Position numbers and translations under genes: made by a program. From Flavobacterium phycosphaerae (GTDB lineage: Bacteria > Bacteroidota > Bacteroidia > Flavobacteriales > Flavobacteriaceae), in NCBI RefSeq assembly GCF_010119235.1, contig NZ_JAAATZ010000001.1:1270501-1334500 (forward strand): a stretch of DNA of 64,000 nucleotides. The letters are read 5' to 3'. Positions within the stretch are counted from its first letter, which is position 1; every line of letters begins with the position of its first letter. Positions 17,831-25,617 of the stretch are shown here, in pieces. Below the pieces are notes generated by a model that was given only the letters and a program-made list of their open reading frames with translations, was not told the DNA's origin and searched no databases.

Positions 17831-18025
17831 CAATTAAGGATTAAGGATTTCTGGATTAAGGATTTTGTAATTCCTAATTCCTAATTCCTAATTCCTAAAT
17901 CAACAATAGGGATGGATTAAACATTTTAAACAGGTATTGTTTTACCCGACGAATAAAGATTTAGGATTTAGGATTTTTAGATTTAGGATTTTAATTCCTA
18001 ATTCCCATTTCCTAATTCCTGAATC
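17831..18025. repeat. Heptamer inverted-repeat tract
   Basis: The stretch upstream of rng is built from degenerate tandem copies of AATTCCT and of its complement-like AGGATT(A/T), arranged as two successive inverted arrays (17836-17899 and 17960-18025). Each array can fold on itself. No gene or promoter box was seen in it. Related words occur at 6590-6612, and a similar arrangement with AATTACG at 53080-53140. Confidence 0.7.
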
Positions 18026-18056
18026 AAAATTCAATTTCAATGAACGTTTAAAAAAA

Positions 18057-18082
18057 GAAAAGTAGTTTAGAACTACTTTTTC
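18057..18082 (-). terminator. Terminator of the hup/basic-protein operon
   Basis: AAAAGTAGTT and AACTACTTTT form a perfect 10-bp stem with a 3-base loop, followed on the minus strand by a T-rich run. The stop codon of the 30-residue gene (18073-18075) lies inside the stem. Confidence 0.8.
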
Positions 18083-18165
18083 TTTTTGTGTCGGTTAGCT
18101 CTCGCTCTCTTTTTACGTTTGTGAGTAGCTACCTTATGTCTCTTTCTTTTTTTACCACTTGGCAT
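18073..18165 (-). CDS. 30-residue highly basic protein, probably ribosome-associated
   Basis: An ATG at 18165 opens a 30-codon frame beginning MPSGKKRKRHKVATHKRKKR and ending with a lysine run. About two thirds of the residues are K, R or H. It starts 32 bases after the stop of hup and ends inside a terminator stem, so it is a proper operon gene and not a chance frame. From memory, near-identical short peptides occur at this place in many Bacteroidota genomes. The composition (extended, lysine/arginine-rich, no hydrophobic core) resembles tiny ribosomal proteins such as bTHX. A ribosomal role is inference; whether it corresponds to the bL38 protein described in the F. johnsoniae ribosome cannot be decided from sequence here. 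Confidence 0.75.
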   Translation of the reverse strand: MPSGKKRKRHKVATHKRKKRARANRHKKKK

Positions 18166-18197
18166 AAGTTAGGTTTTTTGTGATTAATAAATAAGTT

Positions 18198-18491
18198 TTA
18201 TACTGCTACTTCAGTATTTGTTTTTACTGATTCTACAAATACTTTTGCAGGTTTGAATGCCGGAATATTGTGAGCAGGAATTTTGATGGTTGTGTTTTTA
18301 GAAATGTTTCTTCCTGTTTTTTCAGCTCTTGTTTTGATAATGAAACTACCAAAACCTCTTAAATAAACATTGTCTCCTGTTTCTAAAGAAGTTTTTACTT
18401 CTTCCATAAACGCTTCAACAGTGGCTTGAACATCTCCTTTTTCAAGACCTAATTTTTCTGAAATTTTCGCTACGATATCTGCTTTCGTCAT
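18198..18491 (-). CDS. hup: HU/IHF-family DNA-binding protein
   Basis: 97 residues from the ATG at 18491. Small dimeric nucleoid protein: helical N-terminus MTKADIVAKISEKLGLEKGD, then the DNA-binding beta arm containing GFGSFIIKTRAEKTGRNISKNTTIKIPAHNIPAFKPAK, which matches the HU signature closely (GFG-F, R-GRNP-like with ISK replacing the usual P region). It bends DNA and compacts the nucleoid. A longer frame to 18536 adds residues that overlap the promoter and is rejected. The 30-residue basic gene follows in the same transcript. Confidence 0.92.
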   Translation of the reverse strand: MTKADIVAKISEKLGLEKGDVQATVEAFMEEVKTSLETGDNVYLRGFGSFIIKTRAEKTGRNISKNTTIKIPAHNIPAFKPAKVFVESVKTNTEVAV

Positions 18492-18533
18492 TTTCTTTCG
18501 TATTTTAATATTATGTGTAATTTTTTGAGGTTG

Positions 18534-18607
18534 CAAATATAGGAATTAAAAAAACAATATTTCAAGCATAATCTATTAAATTTTAATCACATAAAGATTT
18601 ATTTTTG
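18534..18607. promoter_or_regulatory. Divergent hup/mutY promoters
   Basis: Minus strand: TTG (18565-18563), 21-base spacer, TATATTTG (18541-18534), then a 42-base leader to hup. Plus strand: TATTTTTG (18600-18607), 17 bases before the mutY ATG. Confidence 0.65.
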
Positions 18608-18624
18608 CAGACCACATTTTAGCT

Positions 18625-19710
18625 ATGAAATTTCCCAACTTATTAATTCAATGGTACTTACAGCATAAGCGTGATTTGCCTTGGCGGCATAATACAAATC
18701 CGTACACGATTTGGCTTTCCGAAATTATGCTTCAACAAACTCGAGTAGCACAAGGATTGCCTTATTTTTTGCGTTTCACCGAACGCTTTCCAACGGTTTT
18801 TGAATTGGCAAACGCTTCTGAAGAAGAAGTACTGAAACTGTGGCAAGGTTTGGGTTATTATTCCCGAGCACGTAATTTGCATAAAACGGCTCAACAAGTA
18901 GCGTTTGAATACAACGGAGTATTTCCGAAATCCTATAAAGAGTTACTCCTTTTAAAAGGTATTGGCGAGTATACCGCAGCAGCCATTGCTTCTTTTGCTT
19001 ATAACGAAAATGTTCCTGTGGTAGACGGAAATGTTTTCAGGGTTTTATCGCGTTATTTTGATGTGGATACGGATATCGCTTCGGCCGGAGCCAAAAAAGA
19101 ATTCACACAATTAGCTGCTGAATTGCTGCCCAAAGGCAAAGCCAATCTTTTCAATCAAGCTATAATGGAGTTTGGTGCCCTACAATGTGTACCCAAAAGT
19201 CCCGATTGTCAAAACTGTATTTTCAACGACAGTTGTGCCGGTTTGCAAAAGAAAAAAGTAGCACAGCTCCCGGTCAAATCGAAGAAATTGAAAGTGAGAG
19301 AACGGTTTTTTAATTATTTGGTTTTTTCAGATGAACAGGCTAATACTATTATTCAACAGCGAACTCAAAAAGGAATTTGGCACAATTTATATGAATTCCC
19401 ATTACTCGAAACCGAAACCGCTACAACCGATGCTGCTATTTTAACATTAATTCAAAATCAAAGTTTTGTTAGTAATGCTATTACCCAAATTGAGTTGGGT
19501 TCTCCGGAAACGATTGTTCACAAATTGTCGCACCAACATTTGAATATCAAGTTTTGGAAAGTAACGGTAACGGGTCGTCTTGAAAACGGAATCTCTTGGG
19601 AATCAATGCAAAAAATGCCATTTCCGATTGTGATTTTTAATTTTATTGAAAAAGATTCGTTTCAGATTTCAAAAAAAGTAGTAAATTTGAAAGACCCGAA
19701 GCGCAACTGA
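18625..19710 (+). CDS. mutY: A/G-specific adenine DNA glycosylase
   Basis: 361 residues. It removes adenine mispaired with 8-oxoguanine. The N-terminal catalytic domain shows LPWRHNTNPYTIWLSEIMLQQTRV, the helix-hairpin-helix GIGEYTAAAI (about residues 112-121) followed by the catalytic aspartate in VVDGNVFRVLSRYF. The [4Fe-4S] cysteine set is C-x6-C-x2-C-x5-C in CVPKSPDCQNCIFNDSC (about 191-207). The C-terminal NUDIX-like domain that reads 8-oxoG is present (residues about 230-345). It leads the conserved mutY-ssb-gldE-gldD gene order of gliding Bacteroidota. Confidence 0.95.
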   Translation: MKFPNLLIQWYLQHKRDLPWRHNTNPYTIWLSEIMLQQTRVAQGLPYFLRFTERFPTVFELANASEEEVLKLWQGLGYYSRARNLHKTAQQVAFEYNGVFPKSYKELLLLKGIGEYTAAAIASFAYNENVPVVDGNVFRVLSRYFDVDTDIASAGAKKEFTQLAAELLPKGKANLFNQAIMEFGALQCVPKSPDCQNCIFNDSCAGLQKKKVAQLPVKSKKLKVRERFFNYLVFSDEQANTIIQQRTQKGIWHNLYEFPLLETETATTDAAILTLIQNQSFVSNAITQIELGSPETIVHKLSHQHLNIKFWKVTVTGRLENGISWESMQKMPFPIVIFNFIEKDSFQISKKVVNLKDPKRN

Positions 19711-19751
19711 ATTGTTTGGAGCGCAGCGGAATAAAAACAAATGCAGAAAAG

Positions 19752-20189
19752 ATGAATGGTACTTTAAATAAAGTTATGTTAATTGGTCATCTTGGTGATG
19801 ATGTCAAGATGCATTATTTTGAAGGAGGAAATTGCATCGGTCGTTTCCCATTGGCAACTAACGAAGTTTATATTAACAAACAAACTAACGAGAGAATTGC
19901 TTCTACCGAATGGCATAATTTGGTGGTAAGAAACAAAGCCGCAGAGATTTGTGAAAAATATTTATCCAAAGGCGATAAAATATATATTGAAGGCCGAATT
20001 AAATCACGCCAATGGCAAGCCGAAGACGGTACTACAAAATATACTACTGAAATTCAAGTTACCGAATTCACTTTTTTAACCACTAAAAAAGAAGTAGAAG
20101 GTTTAAAAACACCCCAGAATTTAGAACCTAAAAACACTGGTATAGAAGCCCCAAGTGCTGCAAGTCCTGAAAATGATTTGCCGTTTTAA
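19752..20189 (+). CDS. ssb: Single-stranded DNA-binding protein
   Basis: 145 residues from the ATG at 19752. OB-fold SSB: opens MNGTLNKVMLIGHLGDDVKM, with TEWHNLVVRNKAAEICEKYLSKGDKIYIEGRI in the core. After about residue 110 there is a disordered spacer rich in P, E and S, and the protein ends NDLPF, the C-terminal tip that recruits repair and replication partners. A frame that opens earlier at 19716 adds 12 residues of unlikely sequence. It follows mutY by about 40 bases and precedes gldE. Confidence 0.95.
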   Translation: MNGTLNKVMLIGHLGDDVKMHYFEGGNCIGRFPLATNEVYINKQTNERIASTEWHNLVVRNKAAEICEKYLSKGDKIYIEGRIKSRQWQAEDGTTKYTTEIQVTEFTFLTTKKEVEGLKTPQNLEPKNTGIEAPSAASPENDLPF

Positions 20190-20214
20190 TATTGTTTAAC
20201 TAACCCAATACCCC

Positions 20215-21510
20215 TTGGACCCGGAGCCCAGTCTTACCTTTTTAGCGTCAGTTGATACCAATTTACTCTTTGGAAGTATTGGAATTGCTTTTTTCTTGTT
20301 TTCTTCAGCTATGGTTTCTGCCGCAGAAGTAGCTCTTTTTTCGCTTACCCAAAAAGATATCAAAACGTTGTTCGAAGAAGACACCGTCAAAGCCAATTTG
20401 ATTTCAAAATTACTGCAACGTCCCAAAAAACTTTTAGCCACTATCTTAATAGCCAATAATTTCAGTCATATAGGTGTGGTTATTATTTTTTCCTTTGTTG
20501 GTAATAATCTTTTTGCAGCCATAACATCACCCTTATTGAAGTTTTTAGTTGAGGTACTTTTGGTAACCTTCCTTATTTTACTGTTTGGTGAAGTACTACC
20601 CAAAGTATACGCAAGCAGAAACAACATCAAATTTTCAAAATTTATAGCCAATCCTATTTTGGTCTTGGACAAATTGTTGTCTCCAATCAGTTTGCCCATG
20701 CGGGCAGTGACGGTTTTTTTGCATGAAAAACTCGGGAAGCAAAGAACCAATATATCCGTAGATCAATTGTCACAGGCTTTGGAGTTGACGTCAACAGATG
20801 ACACCAGTTCAGAAGAACAAAAAATCCTGGAAGGCATCGTTTCTTTTGGGAACACCGATACTAAACAAGTCATGAGTCCGAGGATTGATGTTTTTGCTTT
20901 GGAAATTGAAGAAACTTTTGCCGAAATTTATCCCAAAATAATTGACAAAGGCTATTCCCGAATTCCGGTATACCGCGAAAGCATAGATCAAATTGAAGGC
21001 GTGTTGTTCGTGAAAGACTTGATTCCACACATTCACAAAAAAGAATTCGAGTGGAATAAATTGATGCGACAGCCGTTCTTTGTGCCCGAAAATAAAAAAC
21101 TGGATGATTTGCTTAAAGATTTTCAGCGGTTGAAAAGCCATTTGGCGATAGTGGTAGACGAATACGGAGGAACCTCGGGTTTGGTGTCCTTAGAAGATGT
21201 AATCGAAGAAATTGTGGGTGATATCTCGGACGAGTTTGATGATGAGAACATCAATTTTTCACAGATAGACGATAAGAATTTCCTCTTTGAAGGCAAAATT
21301 AATTTAAAAGATTTCTACAGAATTGTTGATGTAGACGAAGATACGTTTGAAGACCGAAAAGGGGAGGCGGAAACTTTGGCCGGATTCATTTTGGAACTGT
21401 TGGGAAACTTTCCGAAAAAAGGGCAAAAAATTCATTTTTCGAATGTATATTTCACCGTTGAAGGCGTAGACAAAAAAAGAATAAAACAACTCAAAGTAAC
21501 ACTTGAATAA
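20215..21510 (+). CDS. gldE: Gliding motility-associated protein GldE (CNNM/CBS family)
   Basis: 431 residues. An N-terminal DUF21/CNNM membrane domain (four hydrophobic segments between residues about 15 and 165, including FFLFSSAMVSAAEVALFSL) is followed by a pair of CBS domains with MSPRIDVFAL and GYSRIPVYRES. After these the DEYGGTSGLVSLEDVIEEIVGDI block and a C-terminal CorC/HlyC domain close the protein. Homologues are magnesium or cobalt efflux type proteins; in F. johnsoniae GldE overlaps functionally with GldD in gliding. The start codon is TTG at 20215, supported by the following DPEP residues, which I recall as the usual beginning of GldE. gldD follows immediately. Confidence 0.93.
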   Translation: MDPEPSLTFLASVDTNLLFGSIGIAFFLFSSAMVSAAEVALFSLTQKDIKTLFEEDTVKANLISKLLQRPKKLLATILIANNFSHIGVVIIFSFVGNNLFAAITSPLLKFLVEVLLVTFLILLFGEVLPKVYASRNNIKFSKFIANPILVLDKLLSPISLPMRAVTVFLHEKLGKQRTNISVDQLSQALELTSTDDTSSEEQKILEGIVSFGNTDTKQVMSPRIDVFALEIEETFAEIYPKIIDKGYSRIPVYRESIDQIEGVLFVKDLIPHIHKKEFEWNKLMRQPFFVPENKKLDDLLKDFQRLKSHLAIVVDEYGGTSGLVSLEDVIEEIVGDISDEFDDENINFSQIDDKNFLFEGKINLKDFYRIVDVDEDTFEDRKGEAETLAGFILELLGNFPKKGQKIHFSNVYFTVEGVDKKRIKQLKVTLE

Positions 21511-21518
21511 TTTAAGCA

Positions 21519-22084
21519 ATGAAAAAATAATAATTGGGGGTTTTTCAATAGCATTCCTTTTGACAATGATCATAGGTTGCAAAGATGATGTGTTGCCAAA
21601 ACCTGCAAGCCAGCTCCGATTGGATTATCCAGTAGCCAAATATGCTTCGTTTAGTAATCATTGCCCAATTGAATTTGAAATCAATGAAGATGCAGTCATT
21701 AAGGAAGACAAAAATTGCGAGTTTTCAATTCATTACCCCAAAATGAAGGCAACCATCTACCTTACCTATAAAACGGTTAACAATGATATAGACAATTTGT
21801 TGCGAGATGCCCAAAACCTGACCTATAAGTTGCATACTTTAAAAGCAGATGAAATTATAGAATTACCTTTTATCAACAAAGAGAAAAGGGTTTTTGGTAC
21901 TTTTTATGATGTTACCGGTAATGCGGCAACCAACTCTCTTTTTTATGCGACCGACAGTATTAAGCATTTTGTAACGGGTTCCGTTTACTTTTATGCCAAG
22001 CCCAATTATGATTCAATATTGCCGGCAGAAAGTTATGTTAAAAATGACATGCAGCATTTGATGGAAACCATTAAGTGGAAATAA
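21519..22084 (+). CDS. gldD: Gliding motility lipoprotein GldD, start frameshifted
   Basis: GldD is an outer-membrane lipoprotein needed for gliding and surface-protein secretion in Flavobacterium. The frame reads through PLPKPxSQLRLDYP-like residues (DVLPKPASQLRLDYP), ARYASF-type and ending METIKWK, typical GldD. The annotated start is unclear: an ATG at 21519 reads M-K-K then stops, because the A run (21522-21527) has six bases. With seven, the N-terminus becomes MKKIIIGGFSIAFLLTMIIG followed by the lipobox cysteine, a textbook lipoprotein signal. The only in-frame alternative as sequenced is a TTG at 21503 inside gldE. With the added base the protein has 188 residues. A sequencing error is likely. 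Confidence 0.9.
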
Positions 22085-22112
22085 AAAAAGGAACTCATTG
22101 AGTTCCTTTTTA
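22085..22112. terminator. Terminator after gldD
   Basis: AAAAAGGAACTCA and TGAGTTCCTTTTT pair with almost no loop, directly after the gldD stop. A and T runs make it bidirectional; it also serves the convergent metal-binding lipoprotein gene. Confidence 0.9.
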
Positions 22113-22130
22113 GTATAAATTGAAATAGTA

Positions 22131-22514
22131 TTAAGCTTTGTTATTTGTCTTTACATTTGACACTTTGTAAGTAGCGCCATCGCCGGTAGATTCAACGGCC
22201 TGAACCAATTTTTCAGGAGTAAGTACCGAAGCATCAAAGTTAATAGTAGCTTCTTTTTTGTCAAAATCAACAGTGGCTTTTTGCACACCGTCCATTTTTG
22301 ATAATTTTTCTTCAATGGTTTTGGCACAACCAATGGCACAAGTCATTCCGTCAATTTTGAAACTGGCGGTTTCCGGTTTTACCGCTACGGTTTGTTTTTT
22401 TTCTGTTGCTGTAGTTTCCTTAGTTTCAGCTGTAGGTTTGCTGGCTGTGTCTTTACAACTTAACAACATAGTTGAAGCAAGACCGCAGGCTAATAGTGAT
22501 TTGGTGAAATTCAT
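22131..22514 (-). CDS. Lipoprotein with heavy-metal-associated (HMA) domain
   Basis: 127 residues. A lipoprotein signal (MNFTKSLLACGLASTMLLSC) puts the protein in the envelope. After a T/E/K-rich linker (residues 22-50) an HMA domain follows: FKIDGMTCAIGCAKTIEEKLSKMDGVQKATVDFDKKEATINFD. The metal site reads C-A-I-G-C, with three rather than two residues between cysteines, a variant I have seen in flavobacterial homologues. It probably binds a soft metal such as copper in the periplasm; which one is not determined. It is convergent with gldD and has its own promoter box at 22565-22572. Confidence 0.85.
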   Translation of the reverse strand: MNFTKSLLACGLASTMLLSCKDTASKPTAETKETTATEKKQTVAVKPETASFKIDGMTCAIGCAKTIEEKLSKMDGVQKATVDFDKKEATINFDASVLTPEKLVQAVESTGDGATYKVSNVKTNNKA

Positions 22515-22564
22515 AATTCTTAAGTTTATATGTCTTTATTTGTAAAATCTCTTATAATCTGGAA

Positions 22565-22572
22565 CAAAATTA
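22565..22572 (-). promoter_or_regulatory. Promoter -7 box of the HMA lipoprotein gene
   Basis: TAATTTTG on the minus strand, 50 bases before the ATG at 22514. No clear -33 box. Confidence 0.45.
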
Positions 22573-22634
22573 GTGAAAAATAAAATCGTTAGTTCTTAAA
22601 AAAAGTACAAAATTTGGAGTGTAAAAATCTGCCT

Positions 22635-23501
22635 ATGAAATCACAACAGTTGAAATGGTTCATCTTAATCGTACTGGCTCTTATTTGGGGGAGCTCTTTT
22701 ATATTGATAAAAAAAGGATTAATTGGTTTGAATCCATTTCAGTTGGGCTCGTTGCGCATTATCTTTTGTGCTGTATTTCTTTTGATTGTTGGTTTTAAAA
22801 GTTTAGCGGCTATTCCACAACGTCAATGGAAATACGTTGCGTTGACTTCGTTGTTCGGAACCTTTGTACCGGCGTATCTTTTTGCCATAGCTGAAACTAA
22901 AGTGAGTAGTTCGGTTTGTTCTATATTGAATTCGTTGACGCCTTTGAATACCTTAATTTTAGGTTCAATAGTTTTTGGATTGAATTTCAAAAGAAGCCAG
23001 TTTGCGGGTGTTTTAATTGGATTGCTCGGAACAGCGGTTTTGATTTTCAGTGGCGATACGCAGCAAGGAAGTGAGAATTACTACTATGCTGTTTTAGTAT
23101 TGGTTGCTACTATTTGTTATGCAACGAATGTGAATTTGATTAAAAAATATTTGTCTGATGTAAAACCCTTGAGCATTACTACGGGCAACTTTGTAGTGAT
23201 GTTGGTTCCGGCTGTTGTTATTTTATTTTGTACTGATTTCAGTGCTAAAGTGAACTTACCGGTTACACAACACGCTATGTTGTTTGTGCTGATTTTGGGC
23301 GTTGTAGGAACGGGAGTGGCTAATGTTATCTTTTATAAACTAATACAAATTTCTTCTCCGGTCTTTGCTTCTTCGGTTACTTATTTGATTCCGATAGTGG
23401 CTTGTTTGTGGGGCATGCTGGATAACGAAATGTTGACCCCGTTGCAGTTTTTCGGAGCGTTTATTATTTTGGTCGGTGTTTATTTGGCGAATAAGAAATA
23501 A
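22635..23501 (+). CDS. DMT superfamily (EamA) transporter
   Basis: 288 residues from the ATG at 22635. Two EamA halves, each about five helices: the first begins FILIVLALIWGSSFILIKKGL, the second VLVATICYATNVNLIKKYL. About ten transmembrane segments in total. Members export metabolites such as amino acids or nucleosides, but substrate cannot be read from sequence. A TTG at 22614 gives seven extra residues and is less likely. The gene ends in its own terminator. Confidence 0.88.
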   Translation: MKSQQLKWFILIVLALIWGSSFILIKKGLIGLNPFQLGSLRIIFCAVFLLIVGFKSLAAIPQRQWKYVALTSLFGTFVPAYLFAIAETKVSSSVCSILNSLTPLNTLILGSIVFGLNFKRSQFAGVLIGLLGTAVLIFSGDTQQGSENYYYAVLVLVATICYATNVNLIKKYLSDVKPLSITTGNFVVMLVPAVVILFCTDFSAKVNLPVTQHAMLFVLILGVVGTGVANVIFYKLIQISSPVFASSVTYLIPIVACLWGMLDNEMLTPLQFFGAFIILVGVYLANKK

Positions 23502-23502
23502 A

Positions 23503-23531
23503 AAAAGTCCCGAGTAATCGGGACTTTTTAT
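23503..23531. terminator. Bidirectional terminator
   Basis: AAAAGTCCCGA and TCGGGACTTTT pair around GTAA, with A and T runs on both sides. Shared by the EamA gene and the convergent M16 operon. Confidence 0.9.
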
Positions 23532-23552
23532 TTAAGCTATAGGGAGATTCAA

Positions 23553-25607
23553 TTATTGAAAATCTACATCAGAAACCCCTTCATTGATTTTTGCTTCAGA
23601 AATTTTAATATCTAATTCGATACCAACATTCATAATCGTGTTGAAAGGAATTTTCACTCCTTTTACTTCTCTGTAATCATTGAAATAACTAACACGGCTT
23701 GATTTTTTACCGCTTTCGTCTTCGTCAGAAGTAGCTTCGGCTGTTTTTAAACCTGATTTTACATCAAAGTAATAAGTAGTATCTCCGTCAACAACAGCAT
23801 AGGCATCGTTACCATTGATTGGCTCAACAGCAGTAACTTTAACTCCGGCTTTGTTTGTCAATAAAGTTTCGTTGAATAAAACAGCGCTTTCTTTTGCTTT
23901 TGCTAATTCTTCTCCTTCTAAAACTTTTTTCTGACCTTGTTGTGCCATGTAGGCAGTATTACCGTTCACCACTTGTTTCATGATGCTCATTCCTTGCATT
24001 GATAATTCTACCAACATTTTACCTTTAGCATCTGACTTTGATTTATAATCCAAAGGCATTGGAGCTTGTGGTATTTTAGTAGTACCTACCGTTGAAATAG
24101 ATTTTACAGTTTTAAGTGCTTTATCACCACCAATTGCTTTTACATAACCATCAATAATTGATTTTACAGTTACTCCGGCAGGAACCGGTTTTTTCATAGC
24201 CGGTTTTTCGGTTGGATTACCAAATTTGTCAAAGTAGAACATTGGAATTTTTAATTTTTCCAATCCTGCTATTACTTCAGAACCTTTTCCGGTTACTACG
24301 ATTCTTAAGTTATCAGCTAAGAAATATTTGTTAGCCACTCTCATGATATCATCAACTGTAACAGCGTTGATGTTTTTGATGTAGTTTTCATAGAAATCAG
24401 CCGGTAAACCTTCAGTCTCAATGTTTAAAGCATAACGCGCTACGGTTGCCGGTTTTTCTACCTGCATTACGAAGCGTCCGATGTAACCTGCTTTTACGCT
24501 ATTTAACATTTCGTCAGATACTTTTTCAGTTCTGATTCGGCCTAATTCTTTTATAGCTTCTACTACAGCACTGTCAGTAACTGCATTTCTTACCTGAGAA
24601 TTTGCTTTGAATTGACTGAACGCGTATTTGTCGAAACCTACACTTGAGCGAGCTCCGTAAGTCCAGCCGTGTTTCTCTCTTAAGTTCATGTTCAAATAAC
24701 TGTTGAAGTCACCACCGTATACTTGGTTAGCCAAGATTACCGGGAAGAAATCAGGATCTGACATTTTTAAGTTTACCGTGTTAATCAACGAAATTTCAGA
24801 TTGAACGGCGTTTGGCATGTCTACAAAGTTGATTTGAGTGTATTGTACATTGCTTGGATTTGAGTACTCTAATCTTGGCGCTGTAGCTTTTACCCATGAA
24901 CCAAATAGTTTTTCAACCATTTTTTTCACGTCTTTTGTTTTCACATCTCCAACGACTACTAAATAAGCGTGCTCAGGAACGAAATAGGTTCTGTAGTTGT
25001 CTTTTACGTCTCTCAAAGAAACATTGTTGATTGTTTCTTCTGATAAATATTCACCTTTTGGGTGGTTTTTACCAAATGACAATACGTTTTCCACTCTTCC
25101 GGCTACTACAGGAACGCTTTTTTCTTGTGTTTTTAACCCTTCGATTAATTTGTCTTTTTCTTTATCAAATTCTTCTTGAGTAAAGTTAGGCGTTAAAGCC
25201 CCTTCTGCCATTAATTCAAGGATTCTTCCAGAGTATTTTGATAATCCGCTGGCGGAAGCTCCTGAAGAATAAAAGTTGATGTTGGCTCCAAGAAAATCGA
25301 TTTCTTCGTTGAAAGCGTCTTTTGATGTTTTGACAGAACCATTTCCTATTAAGCTGCTGGTTAAATCATCTACTCCTTTTTTATTGCCTTCGGCATAAGG
25401 AGCATTGTCAATAGATAAGCTAAAAGAAACTCTTGGTAGTTTATGGTTTTCAACCACTAACACTTTTAATCCGTTTGGTAACGAAAAAGTTTCCGGTTTT
25501 TTGATATTAAGAACCGGTGATGGGCCTGGTTTTGGTTGTGATCTGTCTTGTGCTTGCATGATTAAAGTTAAAAACAAGCTTGATAATACTATAATTGATT
25601 TTTTCAT
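23553..25607 (-). CDS. M16 peptidase-like subunit (no HXXEH) with C-terminal extension
   Basis: 684 residues from the ATG at 25607. A signal peptide (MKKSIIVLSSLFLTLIMQAQ) exports it to the periplasm. The first about 450 residues have the two-lobed M16 fold, but where the active subunit has HXXEH this protein reads VDDLTSSLIGNGS, so it is predicted to be non-catalytic and to support the neighbouring active subunit. Residues about 490-684 form a separate beta-rich domain (YVKAIGGDKALKTVKSISTVG, MLVELSMQGMSIMKQVVNGNTAYM, YREVKGVKIPFNTIMNVG) that resembles the LolA/outer-membrane lipoprotein-sorting fold. It begins 10 bases after the stop of the active M16 gene. Confidence 0.85.
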   Translation of the reverse strand: MKKSIIVLSSLFLTLIMQAQDRSQPKPGPSPVLNIKKPETFSLPNGLKVLVVENHKLPRVSFSLSIDNAPYAEGNKKGVDDLTSSLIGNGSVKTSKDAFNEEIDFLGANINFYSSGASASGLSKYSGRILELMAEGALTPNFTQEEFDKEKDKLIEGLKTQEKSVPVVAGRVENVLSFGKNHPKGEYLSEETINNVSLRDVKDNYRTYFVPEHAYLVVVGDVKTKDVKKMVEKLFGSWVKATAPRLEYSNPSNVQYTQINFVDMPNAVQSEISLINTVNLKMSDPDFFPVILANQVYGGDFNSYLNMNLREKHGWTYGARSSVGFDKYAFSQFKANSQVRNAVTDSAVVEAIKELGRIRTEKVSDEMLNSVKAGYIGRFVMQVEKPATVARYALNIETEGLPADFYENYIKNINAVTVDDIMRVANKYFLADNLRIVVTGKGSEVIAGLEKLKIPMFYFDKFGNPTEKPAMKKPVPAGVTVKSIIDGYVKAIGGDKALKTVKSISTVGTTKIPQAPMPLDYKSKSDAKGKMLVELSMQGMSIMKQVVNGNTAYMAQQGQKKVLEGEELAKAKESAVLFNETLLTNKAGVKVTAVEPINGNDAYAVVDGDTTYYFDVKSGLKTAEATSDEDESGKKSSRVSYFNDYREVKGVKIPFNTIMNVGIELDIKISEAKINEGVSDVDFQ

Positions 25608-25617
25608 TGTTGTAAGT

